Shown here: positions 24,773 through 36,099 of the stretch, one piece after another
Position numbering within the stretch: position 1 is the stretch's first letter
How the letters are laid out: each line of letters starts with the position of its first letter
NCBI GenBank assembly: GCA_025093555.1
Contig: JAIWNF010000007.1
Coordinates: forward strand, 744,001 to 808,000
Direction: 5' to 3'
DNA from: Circinella umbellata
Taxonomy: Eukaryota; Mucoromycota; Mucoromycetes; Mucorales; Lichtheimiaceae
Length of the DNA: 64,000 nucleotides
Program-made: the position numbers and the translations under genes
Notes under the pieces: model-generated
Told to the model about the DNA's origin: nothing
Database searches by the model: none
What the model saw: only the letters and a program-made list of their open reading frames with translations

Positions 24773-27278
24773 TTAAAAAAATACATGTGCTGTTACTAAT
24801 AACATGGGAAATGTAATTGAAAAAAGAGAAAGATTTTGAAAAGAGAAAAGGTGAGAAAGGCTGAGCTTATCAATGTGCTTGAAAAGTGATCGCTCTTTCG
24901 ATTTTTTTTTTTTTTTTTGCTTGGTGTTACAAATAAACTATTACTAAAACATTATCCTCCCTCTTTTTTTTATATCATTAACATTGATATTTTTCTTCTG
25001 TTATATTTATAGAGCTACTTTAGCTCTCCTGCGAAACATTTATATTATATAAGAACAACCCCCTCTTTTCCATTTTACTCAAATTTTTATATACAAATAA
25101 AGAAAGTAAGAGAAAAAGGAAATGAATGAGATCAATGGCAATGATAATAACCAACACTAAACATGTGTATCCCTCTCCTTATCAATATGATAGATAATCA
25201 AAAATTATCTCTTTTTCTTTACTATTGTTGCCAATTAACTTTTATTTTTTTGTTTGCTATTTTTTTCAATATTATTTATTTTACATTGTTAATATCATTG
25301 ATCTTATTACTAAAAAAAAGGTTACTACGTATGGCGTGGTTTTTTTTTTCTTGATTGGTGTTATTTTTTTTAAAAAAAAATAAATAGATAGTAAAACTTT
25401 TATATACTGTACTAGTACGAGATCTGACAACAGATAACATGATAGAACTCATATATCACCATTTGGCATCTTTCATCTTTTTCTGTTGTTTTTTGTTACT
25501 TAAATTATGCGAATCGACTCTGAAATTTATCTTAAGCAAAATATTTATGTAGTTGTTGTTAGCCTCCTTTCAATCAGATAATACAGACGATCTTCAAAAG
25601 ATAACATGCATTTAGAAAAGAGGTATTTATGGTTAACATTAGTTGTTTTTATTTACTTGTTTGTTTGTTACACTTTTTTTTAAAAAGTAAATATCATCTA
25701 CAAAAACAAGATATTCTTACTGGTAATAATAACACCAATAAGAATGATTGTTGGTCCGAGATTATTGAAGATCAATGACTCCTTTTCTTCTTTTGTTGCA
25801 ATAAAGACCAAAGGTCGTTTTATCACATAGAACACCTTAACAACATCATTTCAATATATGTAACGCTATGTCACATATTTAACTGAGCGAGACTATAGTA
25901 TAGCACCCTTGCGTATATGGTTTATTAAAAATCACTGTTGATTGATTGTCATAACATGCGTTTGATGTACAGAACGGTGTATAACCGACAATAAAGCAAG
26001 AACAAGAGGAACCTTAAAAGTAAATTACAAACCCCTAAATGTCATGTTGCGTAACATAAGGAAAATAGTTATTCCAGTTTTTCTAGTTTATACGCATACG
26101 TAGATACCCTACAACTATGTACAACTATTATTAAACAAAAATAAATTAAGATTTTTCATTTGTGAAGAAACTAGTAGTGATTATTGATTGTTTTGAGCGC
26201 TTATGATAATCCCCTTATAATATTTACATTATGTTATCAACACATCTTGTAGTTTTTATTATTCTTATTATATTATTCATATCTTGATTTACAAGGATGC
26301 TCAGTTATTGGCTCCCATGATTTTTGGGGTACCAAATTGGAATACGTAGTGAAAAAAAAGGGTCGAACGATGTATTTCCTTCTTGACAGCAAGTAGCAAA
26401 AGAGAGGGGCTCGTTTTTACTAATTTGCTTTATTATTTCTTTTTAATAATTTAGTCTTACAAGTAACGTGCTACTGTACTTTATGCAAATGCATGTGATA
26501 AACGTCATACATTATACAACATAATAAAGTTACGTAGGTCGTATTTTTAAGTGTACCGATACATTATTAAACATGTATAACAAAACGTTAAATGATCTTC
26601 TGCTATTTTGTTGTTTCTTCCTTGGACGTCAATGTATACGTAAGAAAAGAATGAGAGACAACTTTTAGCGTTTTAAAACATGTATATATTATATGATGCT
26701 ACACGAATAAAGATCAAGAAAAGTATATTACGTACGTATCAGAAATAAAGAATTTTCTTTTTTTTTTTTGCTTTATAATTTTTTAGCTTTTCTCTCAAGA
26801 AAAGAATGACTATAACAACATGTTAACTTAACGTCATAGTTATGGAATATTTAAAGAAGGATAGTATCACTTTGAGAGTAGTCTGAGCCAATTTTTATTG
26901 AATGGGGCTGTTTGTCAACATAATAATAATATAGGATATATACAGTATGAATGAGTCACCGAAAGACAGGCAGACATAAAAAAAAACTAATTAAATGAAT
27001 ACTTTTGTTTATTTTATTTCACAAATAAGTGGCATTGTTTTGGATATTTAACCGTTCTTTATACTCCACACATTATAATATATATGTAGATAGATTCGAC
27101 TATATAACGGCTACGAGCTATCCAATTAGCAAAAGTTTCAAGGGTGTTAGGTGGGCAATAAGATATATACTGTACGTAGCAGCTCTGTTGAATTGTGTTT
27201 CTGAGCATCTAGCTGTCCATCTGGCACTATCGCACATAAGAGCCATATTATAGAATTAGAGTCTAATTATGAGTAGCA
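24773..27278. other. intergenic, AT-rich
   Basis: 2.5 kb without a supportable gene. Homopolymer T run at about 24902-24919, several TACGTA hexamers, and short open frames (for example 27029-27253) without recognisable features. Confidence 0.5.
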
Positions 27279-27638
27279 ATGGTTAATGTGACTAGTGGAA
27301 AAGAAAAAGAATACCCCCGTCGCTTTTTTGGTAAAAGTCATTACATAAACAAGTCGTATTATTCACGTATTAGACGAGTTTTCGGTACGTATACGTACCG
27401 GCATAGATCATTGTTCAACCAGCGAGAACGTCTTTTATGCCACCAACAACAAGAAGGTATAATAAACACTGGGAAATATGTCATTTATGGGAAGGGAAAA
27501 ACAGATAATCTTTTGAAACAAGGACATGTATATACATTACGACGTCATCGAAAGATTTTGGAGGATCTTGAACGTGCAGTCCTCTTACGCTCACACATGC
27601 TAAAAAAATATTATCAAATCAATGTGTATCATAGATAA
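27279..27638 (+). CDS. unknown basic ORF, 119 aa
   Basis: Uninterrupted ATG-initiated frame in otherwise gene-poor DNA. The protein is rich in R, K, Y and H (SRIRRVFGTYTYRHRSLF, TLRRHRKILEDLERAVLL) with almost no low complexity. That is unusual for chance frames here, which are I/F/N-rich. No domain was recognised. A perfect 18-bp palindrome (27383-27400) lies inside the frame. It may be a single-exon gene, one exon of a larger gene, or a transposon relic. It lies about 1 kb upstream of the homeodomain-like gene on the same strand. Confidence 0.35.
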   Translation: MVNVTSGKEKEYPRRFFGKSHYINKSYYSRIRRVFGTYTYRHRSLFNQRERLLCHQQQEGIINTGKYVIYGKGKTDNLLKQGHVYTLRRHRKILEDLERAVLLRSHMLKKYYQINVYHR

Positions 27639-28623
27639 AGAGCCTTTCTTATTCAACAAAAGAAGCAACGTCAAATTGCTAGAAGCATATAATCACATCT
27701 TAGAGAAAATTGAAACAATTTCGTGGAAACTATATCCAATTGATGGTTTCTATATTGCCTATCATGAGCATTAATATTGAAGAAGTGAACATCCCAATAA
27801 TGGCATTTATAACATTAGTTGTGGGCACAAATAACAGCAGTACATAACAATAAATATCGTATATATATATTGTATAATAATCACATGCTTATTCATTTAA
27901 TTAGTACGTACGATAAATACTGTTTTTCATGACAATATTAAAAATACATAGACTAATTTGGTGGACAATCTATAAAGTTGCTTTTTAAAATATATATTGC
28001 AAATGGATACACAAGCACAAATAAATAGATAGTATAAGCAATGTATTATTTGTGGATTATGGGTTCGTTGATTTTGAATACGTATAACCACTTTTAATGA
28101 GCTCCTGATACAAAGAGTTTATAGTTAGGTAAAGTGAAACACAAAGAATATTTTTTTTCATAACTGTTCTTTCAATACGTAAAAAGAGATCCCTTGTTTT
28201 TGTCACATACCATGACAAAGAGAAACGACATGTCATTCTTTTATTTCTGACAGATTTTTATTTTTATTTTTAGCCTACATATCATGTTTTGCTGTATAAT
28301 TCTGTTAGTGAAATCTACCAATTGAAGTTGATCATTATTTTTCCCATATAAAGAAAAAGAAAATCAAGTCCTTATTATTCCATATTCTGTTTCAAAGAGT
28401 AAAAGTAAAGAGTAAAGAAAAAACAACAATAACAAAGATCAAAGACAAAGAAATAAAAGTATCATTTCTGCGGTATATAAACTTGCTTAATATGTGTTAC
28501 TTGTAAAAAATGTCTTTTTTTTTTCTTCTCTGCTCTTTTTCTGTGTATAGACTAGAAGGTCATATATTAAAATAGACCGTGTAATTACTAGTTAGTAGTA
28601 AAACGACGACAAACAAAAAAAGC
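27639..28623. other. intergenic, promoter region of the homeodomain-like gene
   Basis: AT-rich; T-rich tract around 28510 and an AAACAAAAAAAGCATG context directly before the next start codon. Nothing else seen. Confidence 0.45.
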
Positions 28624-29334
28624 ATGACAAATATATCCACTAAGCGGTCAAGTTCACATATTCATAAAAGTGTCAGTATTACCAGCGACATCAGCAATGA
28701 TGAGAGAATTCACATTGATGACCATAAAAATGACTTATCGGCATCAACGACAGTTGTCCGACAAAGAGAAGGGGAGGAAGTAGTAAAAAATGAAAAATCA
28801 AGTCAGCAAGCTAATGAGCCTGATGACCGAACAAATTCAGTAGTACCATTAACGTATCAACAAAAAGAGGAACAAGCAAACTATGCAGCGGCTGTAAAAG
28901 TAGATGGCCAGGAATATCAAGAGGTCGAACAAGAAATAACTACCGACAATAATAGCAGTAATAAGCGGAGACGTTATTATTATAATGAGCAAACAACTTA
29001 TCACCTTAAAAGGCTATTTTATGAAACGATTGGGCATGGTCGCAAACCAACAAGACAAGAGCGACACATACTTCATGAGCAAACCGGTGTCAACCCAAGA
29101 AAAATGACTTATTATTTGTCGAATATGAAACGTCGTCATATTCGCGAATTACAAGAATTTCGTCAACTTATTAATGAAGGTGCCATTGATGGCCGTTATG
29201 CATCATATGTAAATTATTGTAATAGGCGTACAATGGCCTCTGCAGCGACATATAGACAAGAGGATGGGAAAGAAGAGCAGGGAAAAAATAACAAAGAAAA
29301 AGTGTATTGTGAAGAAGAAAATGAAGGATCATAG
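28624..29334 (+). CDS. atypical homeodomain-like protein
   Basis: Single exon, 236 aa. Residues ~114-172 read as a three-helix homeodomain. It starts KRRRYYYNEQTTYHLKRLF (basic arm and helix 1), continues RKPTRQERHILHEQTGVNPRK (helix 2 and turn), and ends MTYYLSNMKRRHIREL (helix 3). The invariant Asn51 equivalent (N167) is kept, but the usual W48-F49 is Tyr164-Leu165 and R53 is Lys169. Recognition is therefore by overall pattern (hydrophobic spacing, QTGVNPRK turn, NxKRR). The first 110 residues are S/T/E/Q-rich and the tail is K/E-rich. It is probably a DNA-binding regulator. It could also be a divergent mating or developmental factor, but nothing nearby supports that. Confidence 0.65.
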   Translation: MTNISTKRSSSHIHKSVSITSDISNDERIHIDDHKNDLSASTTVVRQREGEEVVKNEKSSQQANEPDDRTNSVVPLTYQQKEEQANYAAAVKVDGQEYQEVEQEITTDNNSSNKRRRYYYNEQTTYHLKRLFYETIGHGRKPTRQERHILHEQTGVNPRKMTYYLSNMKRRHIRELQEFRQLINEGAIDGRYASYVNYCNRRTMASAATYRQEDGKEEQGKNNKEKVYCEEENEGS

Positions 29335-29844
29335 CAACAATGACATTAATAAATAAGTAATAGTCGTCTTAGTAATATTTAATTCAAGCTTACATATAAA
29401 GTGTATTACCCAATAAAATAAAATACTGAGAGCGATTGCAGTAAAGTATTTCTCTTTTGATTTGTAAATTAAATTAAATTTAAAAAACCGTTGCAGTATA
29501 TACACATTTCTTAAAAAGAGGATTATAGGCCAAGATCATATCTTTATTTCTTAGTCAAAAACATAAGCATGAGGCTTGTTATAACATGAACAAGATATTT
29601 GTCAAATAGCAACATTTATGAAAGAAACAATACAACGTGACAATAAGCTGGATCACCGAGAAAAAAGATCTATTAAATACCCACACAAGAAGATATGGGC
29701 TCAGCTTGCTTTACTTATACATTTTTAAGCATATCGGAACATGGAAAAATTACGCAGGATAAAGTACATTTTGATACTTTTCTTCTTCTTTTTCACTCCT
29801 ACTCGAAACGTTTCAGAAGAAAAAAAGGAGAAACCTAATATATA
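29335..29844. other. intergenic region before the CHMP1 gene
   Basis: AT-rich spacer; AAAAAAGGAGAAACC precedes the CHMP1 start. No gene seen. Confidence 0.5.
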
Positions 29845-30922
29845 ATGAGTGGCCTTGAAAGTAAGTCAATGTTCTTTATAAAATGAATTATATTTTCGGT
29901 GCCGATGTATACTAATGTAAAAATAATCACTTTGTAGAAAATTTGTTTCAATTAAAGGTAAAAAGCATTTTGAGAGAAAAAAGAAGGGGCGAAAGGAAGA
30001 AAAGAGGGGAGGCCAATAAACCCATTGGTTTTTGTTTTCAACCTTATACTCAATTTCAAATCCTGGTCAATTGTATACTTCATAGTTTACAGCAAAACAA
30101 TTAAACAAGCAATCAAAACGATGTCAAAAAGACGAAGGTGTTGAAAAAGCAAAGTTGAAAAAGGTAAACGCTCATATATATATATATATATATTAGTCGA
30201 CCTGATGATTAAGTATGGTATGTATTATATACATGGACGATTTATAGGCTATACAGGACGGTAATATGGAAGGTGCACGCATTTACGCGTCTAATGCCAT
30301 TCGAAAAAAGAATGAATCTTTAAATTTACTTCGATTATCTTCTCGAATTGATGCCGTAGCAAGCCGAGTACAAACTGCAGTAACTATGCGTAAGGTAATA
30401 ATAGTATATATGTTTTCATATGAGAGCTCGAGGAAATGAAGGTAAAGAAAGATATCGTTTATCTCAAACTCAAATAATTTATTACATTATAGGTCACTAC
30501 TTCTATGGCCAGTGTGGTAAAAGGAATGGATCGAGCGATGGAATCAATGAATCTTGAAAAGGTACCACAAAGAAAAGATGATATGAGAACTTTAGAACAC
30601 CGAGGTTACTGATATATATATGTGTGTATGTGTATAATACGTTTAGATATCGATGGTGATGGATAAATTTGAATCACAGTTTGAAGATCTGGATGTACAA
30701 ACAGAATATATGGAAGGGGCAATGGCAGGTACCACTACCATGACGACACCACAAAATGAAGTAGAAACACTGATGCAACAAGTAGCAGATGAGCATGGTT
30801 TGGCATTGAACCAAGAACTTGGTCAACTTGAGCCAAGCAAAACACTTGGTGAAACTACCAAACAAAAGGAACGTGATGAAGACGCTTTATTGACAGAACG
30901 TTTGAAGGCTTTACGACAATAA
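29845..30922 (+). CDS. DID2: ESCRT-III-associated protein CHMP1 / Did2 (Vps46)
   Basis: Six exons (29845-29860, 29938-29957, 30086-30163, 30248-30394, 30493-30561, 30647-30922) encode 201 aa. The first two exons are only 16 and 20 nt. The protein matches CHMP1 throughout: NLFQLKFTAKQL at the start, [31 protein letters not shown] in the Snf7 core, then [24 protein letters not shown] and [11 protein letters not shown]. The C-terminal helix [13 protein letters not shown] is an MIM1 motif (L-x-x-R-L-x-x-L-R) that binds the MIT domain of the AAA ATPase Vps4. CHMP1/Did2 helps disassemble ESCRT-III at endosomes during multivesicular body sorting. Charge distribution (basic N-terminal half, acidic C-terminal half) fits the family. 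All splice phases close, including the micro-exons. Confidence 0.92.
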
Positions 30923-31622
30923 TTAAAGGAAGGCTTTTATCTTTCCATCTTTATTTCTTTTCTATATAATTATATATATATATATATATATGCTATGTAC
31001 ACACATATTTCTTTTTATCAATGACGATAGATTTAAATATTAGTCATTTATTGTATATGATATCATTTTCTCATCCAATTTCATATATAAATGTCACTTT
31101 AAAATTTATCAAACTGACCGTATATGATATGTAATGAAAATAACAAGAGAGAGAATGAAAGACAATGAATAATGAATCATATATTTTAAAATAACTGAAG
31201 CAAGGAGTTTATGATGGATAGTAGCTTCTTATGATAAGGATAAGAATACTGCCTCTTGGAACAGGAACTTTTTTTGATTGATTGTTTGTTTTTTTTTACT
31301 CCTAAAATGGCAAAATTGTTACTTAATTCATATGATACAGGACGACTTGGCCTTTTTTTTTTTTTACGTAACCCGTCAATCGAGTTGAAAAGAAGGCAAA
31401 ACGTTTCTTACGTATCTTCCTTCCTGTTTACTATATATTTTCATCACACAAAAGAGAAATAGTAAATAGCTTGACAGGGTCCTCATAACCCTAAACCCCC
31501 TTTTTTTATTGAGTACGTAATTCTGCTTGTGGAATCCCAACGTTTTTGTTTTCTCTTTTTCTCTTTTTCACTTTTTATTTTTTTTAGGTATCCAACCATA
31601 TAAAAAAATTCATTCGTATATC
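30923..31622. other. intergenic, AT-rich
   Basis: Contains a (TA)n run at 30970-30990 and a CTTTTTC-rich tract from about 31540. No supportable gene. Confidence 0.45.
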
Positions 31623-32606
31623 ATGAAGGTACCAACTTTGTCTCACTTCCCTTCTACTACTACAGAACTACGTACAGACATAAATACAAATAAACCACCC
31701 TTTCAAATTAACTTTGAAACATGGAAACCTCTGTCAACAAGTACGTAATTCTTTTTCCAAAAGTCTTATCCGACAGTTTGATTTAAAACGGTCACTACTT
31801 AATTCCAATAGTAGTGTAAGTATATAACGAGGAAAAGGGCGAGAGGATGAGGGTGAGGAGATGAAAACATCTAAACAGAGACAATCATTTTCATGACGAG
31901 TAGCTAAGTAATTAAAAAAACTACATTAAAGAATAATAATGATAAAGAAATAAAAGATGATTTAACTACTAAAAAGGTCATGGTGTTATTCGACAAAAAG
32001 ATGATACTGTTGTTCTTGCAAAGAACGATAAAAGTAACAAAAATAATGATGAGAGTTATAATAACAATGTCGATCACCACAATGGAATAGATAATACAAC
32101 GCCACCATCAACAGCAACTCTGGTTGGCGTAGACGTTGGCAGGAGTATCTGGAATGGTTTGACATTCGGGAGTAAGAAGAAGAAGAAGAATACATTGAAA
32201 CACAAAAGGTTAAATCAGAGTTTATTACACAAGTCATCTTATTATTTCGGCAACGTATGATGAAAATTAAGATGAATAATAACAAGAACATGAAAGGATC
32301 ACCTGTAGCATTAACAACTACAGTCAACGATAGTTCCGCTGAACTTAACGATAATACACTGATACTCCATTATCTTCCTAGACCGGTTACGGTATTCATC
32401 CACTTGTCGATAATAATGCAAAGAAGCGACAATCTTCACCACCTACTTTTGGTTTTACAATGACTAACGACAATAGCGACAACAATAAATCCGATGCAAG
32501 TCCTGTTAACCTGACAAACGCAGGTCTTTTATCATCCGTAGTTTGTCACACCGATGAAACAATAAATTTAACAATGAAATTTTATATGAAAAAACGGAAG
32601 AGTTGA
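31623..32606 (+). CDS. candidate three-exon gene of unknown function (possibly a pseudogene)
   Basis: Exon model 31623-31740, 31977-32254, 32382-32606 gives 206 aa with consistent phases. It starts MKVPTLSHFPSTTTEL and continues FQINFETWKPLSTSHGVIRQ. The middle has N-rich low complexity, then VGVDVGRSIWNGLTFGSKKKKK. The last exon gives TGYGIHPLVDNNAKKRQSS and PPTFGFTM. An intron branch-like CTACTAA lies before exon 2. Amino-acid composition is more gene-like than background. However, the second intron contains another open frame in a different register, so a frameshifted pseudogene is an alternative. I do not recognise the family. Confidence 0.35.
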
Positions 32607-32888
32607 GTATAACAGATAACTTGAGTTACACACCTGGTTTATTCAAGTGGAGCCACAAATACTATTTTGTGTGTATGTGTGTGCTTTCAGCTGAGTGGCG
32701 GCCAATTAGAGATACAATGAAAAAAAACAAAAAAAAGCAGTGAACATTTTATCAACGGATGGTTTTTTCTTTTTCATCTTTCTTTTTTTTTCTTCCCTTT
32801 TCTTCCTATTTTTCGGTCTTCTTGATTAAAATTACGTATAAAACCAAATATTATCACCTATATCACAATAACAAATATATTTTAAATC

Positions 32889-34446
32889 ATGGGTGCTTGC
32901 GATGAAGTAACATCGAGAAACTTTTCTCTTTATGGCCAATGGTAAGCATAATTATCCATGTCGTGTATTCTCTTATCATATCATATCATATCATATCAAA
33001 TATGACAACACATATGCCTATCGTTATCCTTTCAACCGAAAAAAAAAGTATAAAAAAGAAGGAAACCAACACATCAATATTCTTTGTTACTGAATCTTTT
33101 CTTTTCTTTTTGCGTTTTTCCGATGTATAACCACGAATCCATTGCTCATGGAATTATTTCACAATTTAAGGCTTGGTATCATATCAATAATTTGTAAGTT
33201 TTTTTTTTCTTTCCCCAAAAGCATTGGATGATCAAAAATAATATGCTGATGCGTTTCATTTTTCATAGTGTTGATTGCTTTAGGAATTGTCGGATTTTTG
33301 GAACATGTTGTATTTAGCATTGTCGGCTGGTCAGTATTAAAAAGGATTGTTTTATCCTGTATATATTCTCGGCGGGAAAATCATCGGACCTTGACCTCAA
33401 CTTTTTCTGGTGTAAACATGTATACATATAATACAAAATTAGATTTACTAACGTGATTATATATAATAATATTGATAGGGTGATTGCATTAATTTTGTTA
33501 TTTGTCGAAATTCCATTATGTCTTAAGGTAAAATATATATAAAAATAAAACTTTCTTTTTTTTTGAGGTAAAAGTGGGAAAAGGGGACCGGGAGCTTGGC
33601 ATTTTTTTTTGGTTCTCCGGGGTGTATAAACTCTATTGTTGTTGTTGGCTTTTATATCTGACTTGTATATATTTCCCCATATGTACAATTTTTTCTGTAG
33701 TGTTGCCCAACAAGTCCGAAATTGTAAATGACAAATAATTCAGGGTACAAGTTGTCAAGGTTTTATAGTATTTAACTGACACTTTATATGATTATCTTTT
33801 TTTTTTATATTGATGGTATAGTGACGGTTTTATTACATATTTCGAAAACTGTTGGTTTCGAGCAACTATGTATTTGGTGTAAGTATACTTCATTTTTAAA
33901 TATTATATCATCATCCATATTAACCATCCCAGTTAAAGGCTTGAGAATATACATATAAGGGGAAGATTATAATAAAAAAAAAGTTTCTTAACGGGGTTCA
34001 CAGAAAAAAAAAATCTAATGGATGATTATTTATTTTAGGTTTTCGGTTGTCATGTTTTTGTCTAACTTAATGCATACGGGTCCATTGATCGCAGCAGCTG
34101 TTTGCTTACTATTAGCTGCCATTTGTTATGGTAAGGGGTTCAAAAGATGAAAATCAGATCGTCTCGGGGAAAGGGGAAGGGGGATATACAATAAAGAAAA
34201 CCTGTGGAAGGAGTTATTTTATAAGTATCTTTATTTTTTTCAACTTGGATAATAATAATAATGATGATGCTGTAATATTTATTATAATAATTTAGGTGCT
34301 GGTGCTGCAACTGGTCAGAGTTTTGCTAGTTCAAAGTAAGTCAACAAGTTATTTTAATGCAAGGAACTTTACAGAAAAAGAGAGAACTAACATTTCGATG
34401 TTTATTTAGGTACCTTGGTGGAACAGGTGTTGATAATGTCGTGTAA
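32889..34446 (+). CDS. TVP18: Golgi apparatus membrane protein TVP18 (calcium channel flower domain family)
   Basis: Nine short exons: 32889-32941, 33171-33193, 33269-33329, 33479-33527, 33701-33723, 33822-33878, 34039-34130, 34296-34335 and 34410-34446. They give 144 aa with every phase agreeing. The start MGACDEVTSRNFSLYGQWLG matches TVP18. Four hydrophobic segments follow, with the conserved loops FVEIPLCLK, CCPTSPKFDGFITYFENCW and the tail GQSFASSKYLGGTGVD. TVP18 is a four-helix Golgi/endosomal vesicle membrane protein of the family that includes animal Flower. Two exons are 23 nt, and most introns are 75-230 nt. There is no signal peptide; the first helix acts as the anchor. Confidence 0.9.
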
Positions 34447-34909
34447 ACGCTGTTTTTGTAAATTACCTTAATTGTATACTCTCTGTTATTATTTACATGT
34501 AGAAAAAAAAAAGAAATATACATAATATATATAGTCTTTCACTCTCTCTTTATCTATTATCATCACGTACTTTCTGTCTACCAACCATCTAACTTTTTCT
34601 CTCTTTCTATATACGTAAAATATAAATATATCATTTTCAAAAGGAGTTCTTTTTTCTTTTAATTCTTCCCCCCTATAAATCGAAACAGAATAAGTGTAAA
34701 CAAGGGATCGGGATTATTATCAACACATATGTTTGTTTATTGATGTACGTGTCTATGTTAATATTTATAAACGTGCTCTCTTTTTTTTATATAAAAGAGT
34801 AATGTTTTGCGAGGAGAAGTTGTTTTTTTTTTCTTTTCTTATTTATACTTTCTTCTTTGTTTTTTCTTTTATACCCTTTTCTTGAAAAATAAAATAAAAT
34901 AGACATATT
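34447..34909. other. intergenic region / 5' flank of tropomyosin
   Basis: T-rich and AT-rich; no gene seen. The T/C-rich tract from about 34775 to 34880 is typical of 5' leaders in this window. Confidence 0.45.
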
Positions 34910-35533
34910 ATGGAAAAGTTTAAAGAGGTGCGTTATTAGTATTAATGTATTTGATATCCTTTGTTTATATAGATATAATGGCAAAACTTGTTCCTTTAAA
35001 TTAATCAAAACAATTCTATAGAAATTGACATTATTGCGTGGCGAAGTTGAAGCTGCTAATACTCGTGCGGATGATGCTGAAGCTCGAGTGAAACAGTTAG
35101 AAACAGAACATATACAGAGAGATCATGATTTGAGCTCATTAGAGTCACGCGTGAAGCTTTTACAAGAACAATTGGATAAAGCCGAAGTTGATCTCAAAGA
35201 ATCTTCAGAGAAGTAAATATTGTTATTGTATTTGGTGTACGAGAGGGTATAGAACAGTGATAGGATAGTGGTAGCTTTATCATTACTTTTATTATGATGT
35301 GGATGGTTGATGGGGATAGTACTCCCCCTTTTTCTCACTTACTGGTAACTAATTATGATGTTTTTTCAAGTTTCCGTGAAGCTGATTTACGTGCAGAACA
35401 ATTTGAGAAAAAATCGAATAACTTGCAACAAGAATTGGAAAATATGGAAGCCAAGCATGAAGAAATGAATCAGAAATATCAAGCAGCTAAGGCAGAAATG
35501 GATGACCTTGAACGTCAACTTGAAGGTGTTTAG
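34910..35533 (+). CDS. tropomyosin, short form
   Basis: Three exons (34910-34927, 35022-35212, 35371-35533) encode 123 aa. The whole protein is a heptad-repeat coiled coil beginning MEKFKEKLTLLRGEVEAANT and continuing RADDAEARVKQLE, as in fission-yeast Cdc8. The C-terminal part, FREADLRAEQFEKKSNNLQQ with LDDLERQLEG-like ending, also matches. Fungal tropomyosins known to me are about 161 aa (four ~40-residue actin periods) or 199 aa. This model is about 38 residues shorter and lacks the second quarter. Neither intron contains a missing in-frame exon. It stabilises formin-made actin cables by lying along actin filaments as a parallel dimer. The 18-nt first exon uses an unusual GTGCGT donor, so the start is slightly uncertain. 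Confidence 0.82.
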
Positions 35534-36099
35534 TAATAATGCTACTCTAGTTTTATAATGTTATTAATTTTCCTGTTCTTCATTTTGACGAGCACGAGTA
35601 TTAACAATAAAGAAAAACTCGTTTACCCCCAAAACTCCCTTTACATAAATCCTTAAAAAATAAAGTCCGATAATGCTCTTTTTTTGGTATCTTAACCTAC
35701 AATAGTTGGATAAATTTCACGCATGAGGGTAGGAATTTTCAGGATTGGAGAACCAAACTTTTAAGACAAAAGAGAAAAAGAGAAAAGGAAAAGCATTATT
35801 CCGCATGACGCCTATGTGCGTAAGCATGCGCAATCATGAAAAATAAAACTCCATTTTTTTTTTGCGCTTTTACCCCACTTTTGCATATTTTTGTTGACAA
35901 GATCATAAAAGTGGAAAAAAAGTTGCTTCTTTTTACTTCTCTTCTTTTTTTCCCCTTTTATATAATAATAACACTTTTTTAACATCTTATCTTGTTCTTT
36001 TTTTATACAAACTCCTTGTTCTCTGTCCCCTTTTTCTTTTCTCAACGTATATCAACGTATATCAACCCTTAAACTCCCTTCTCCAATAAGAAGCTGAAC
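35534..36099. other. intergenic region
   Basis: AT-rich 3' flank of tropomyosin and T/C-rich 5' leader of the DUF202 gene; includes a short direct repeat CAACGTATAT at about 36044-36063. No gene seen. Confidence 0.45.
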
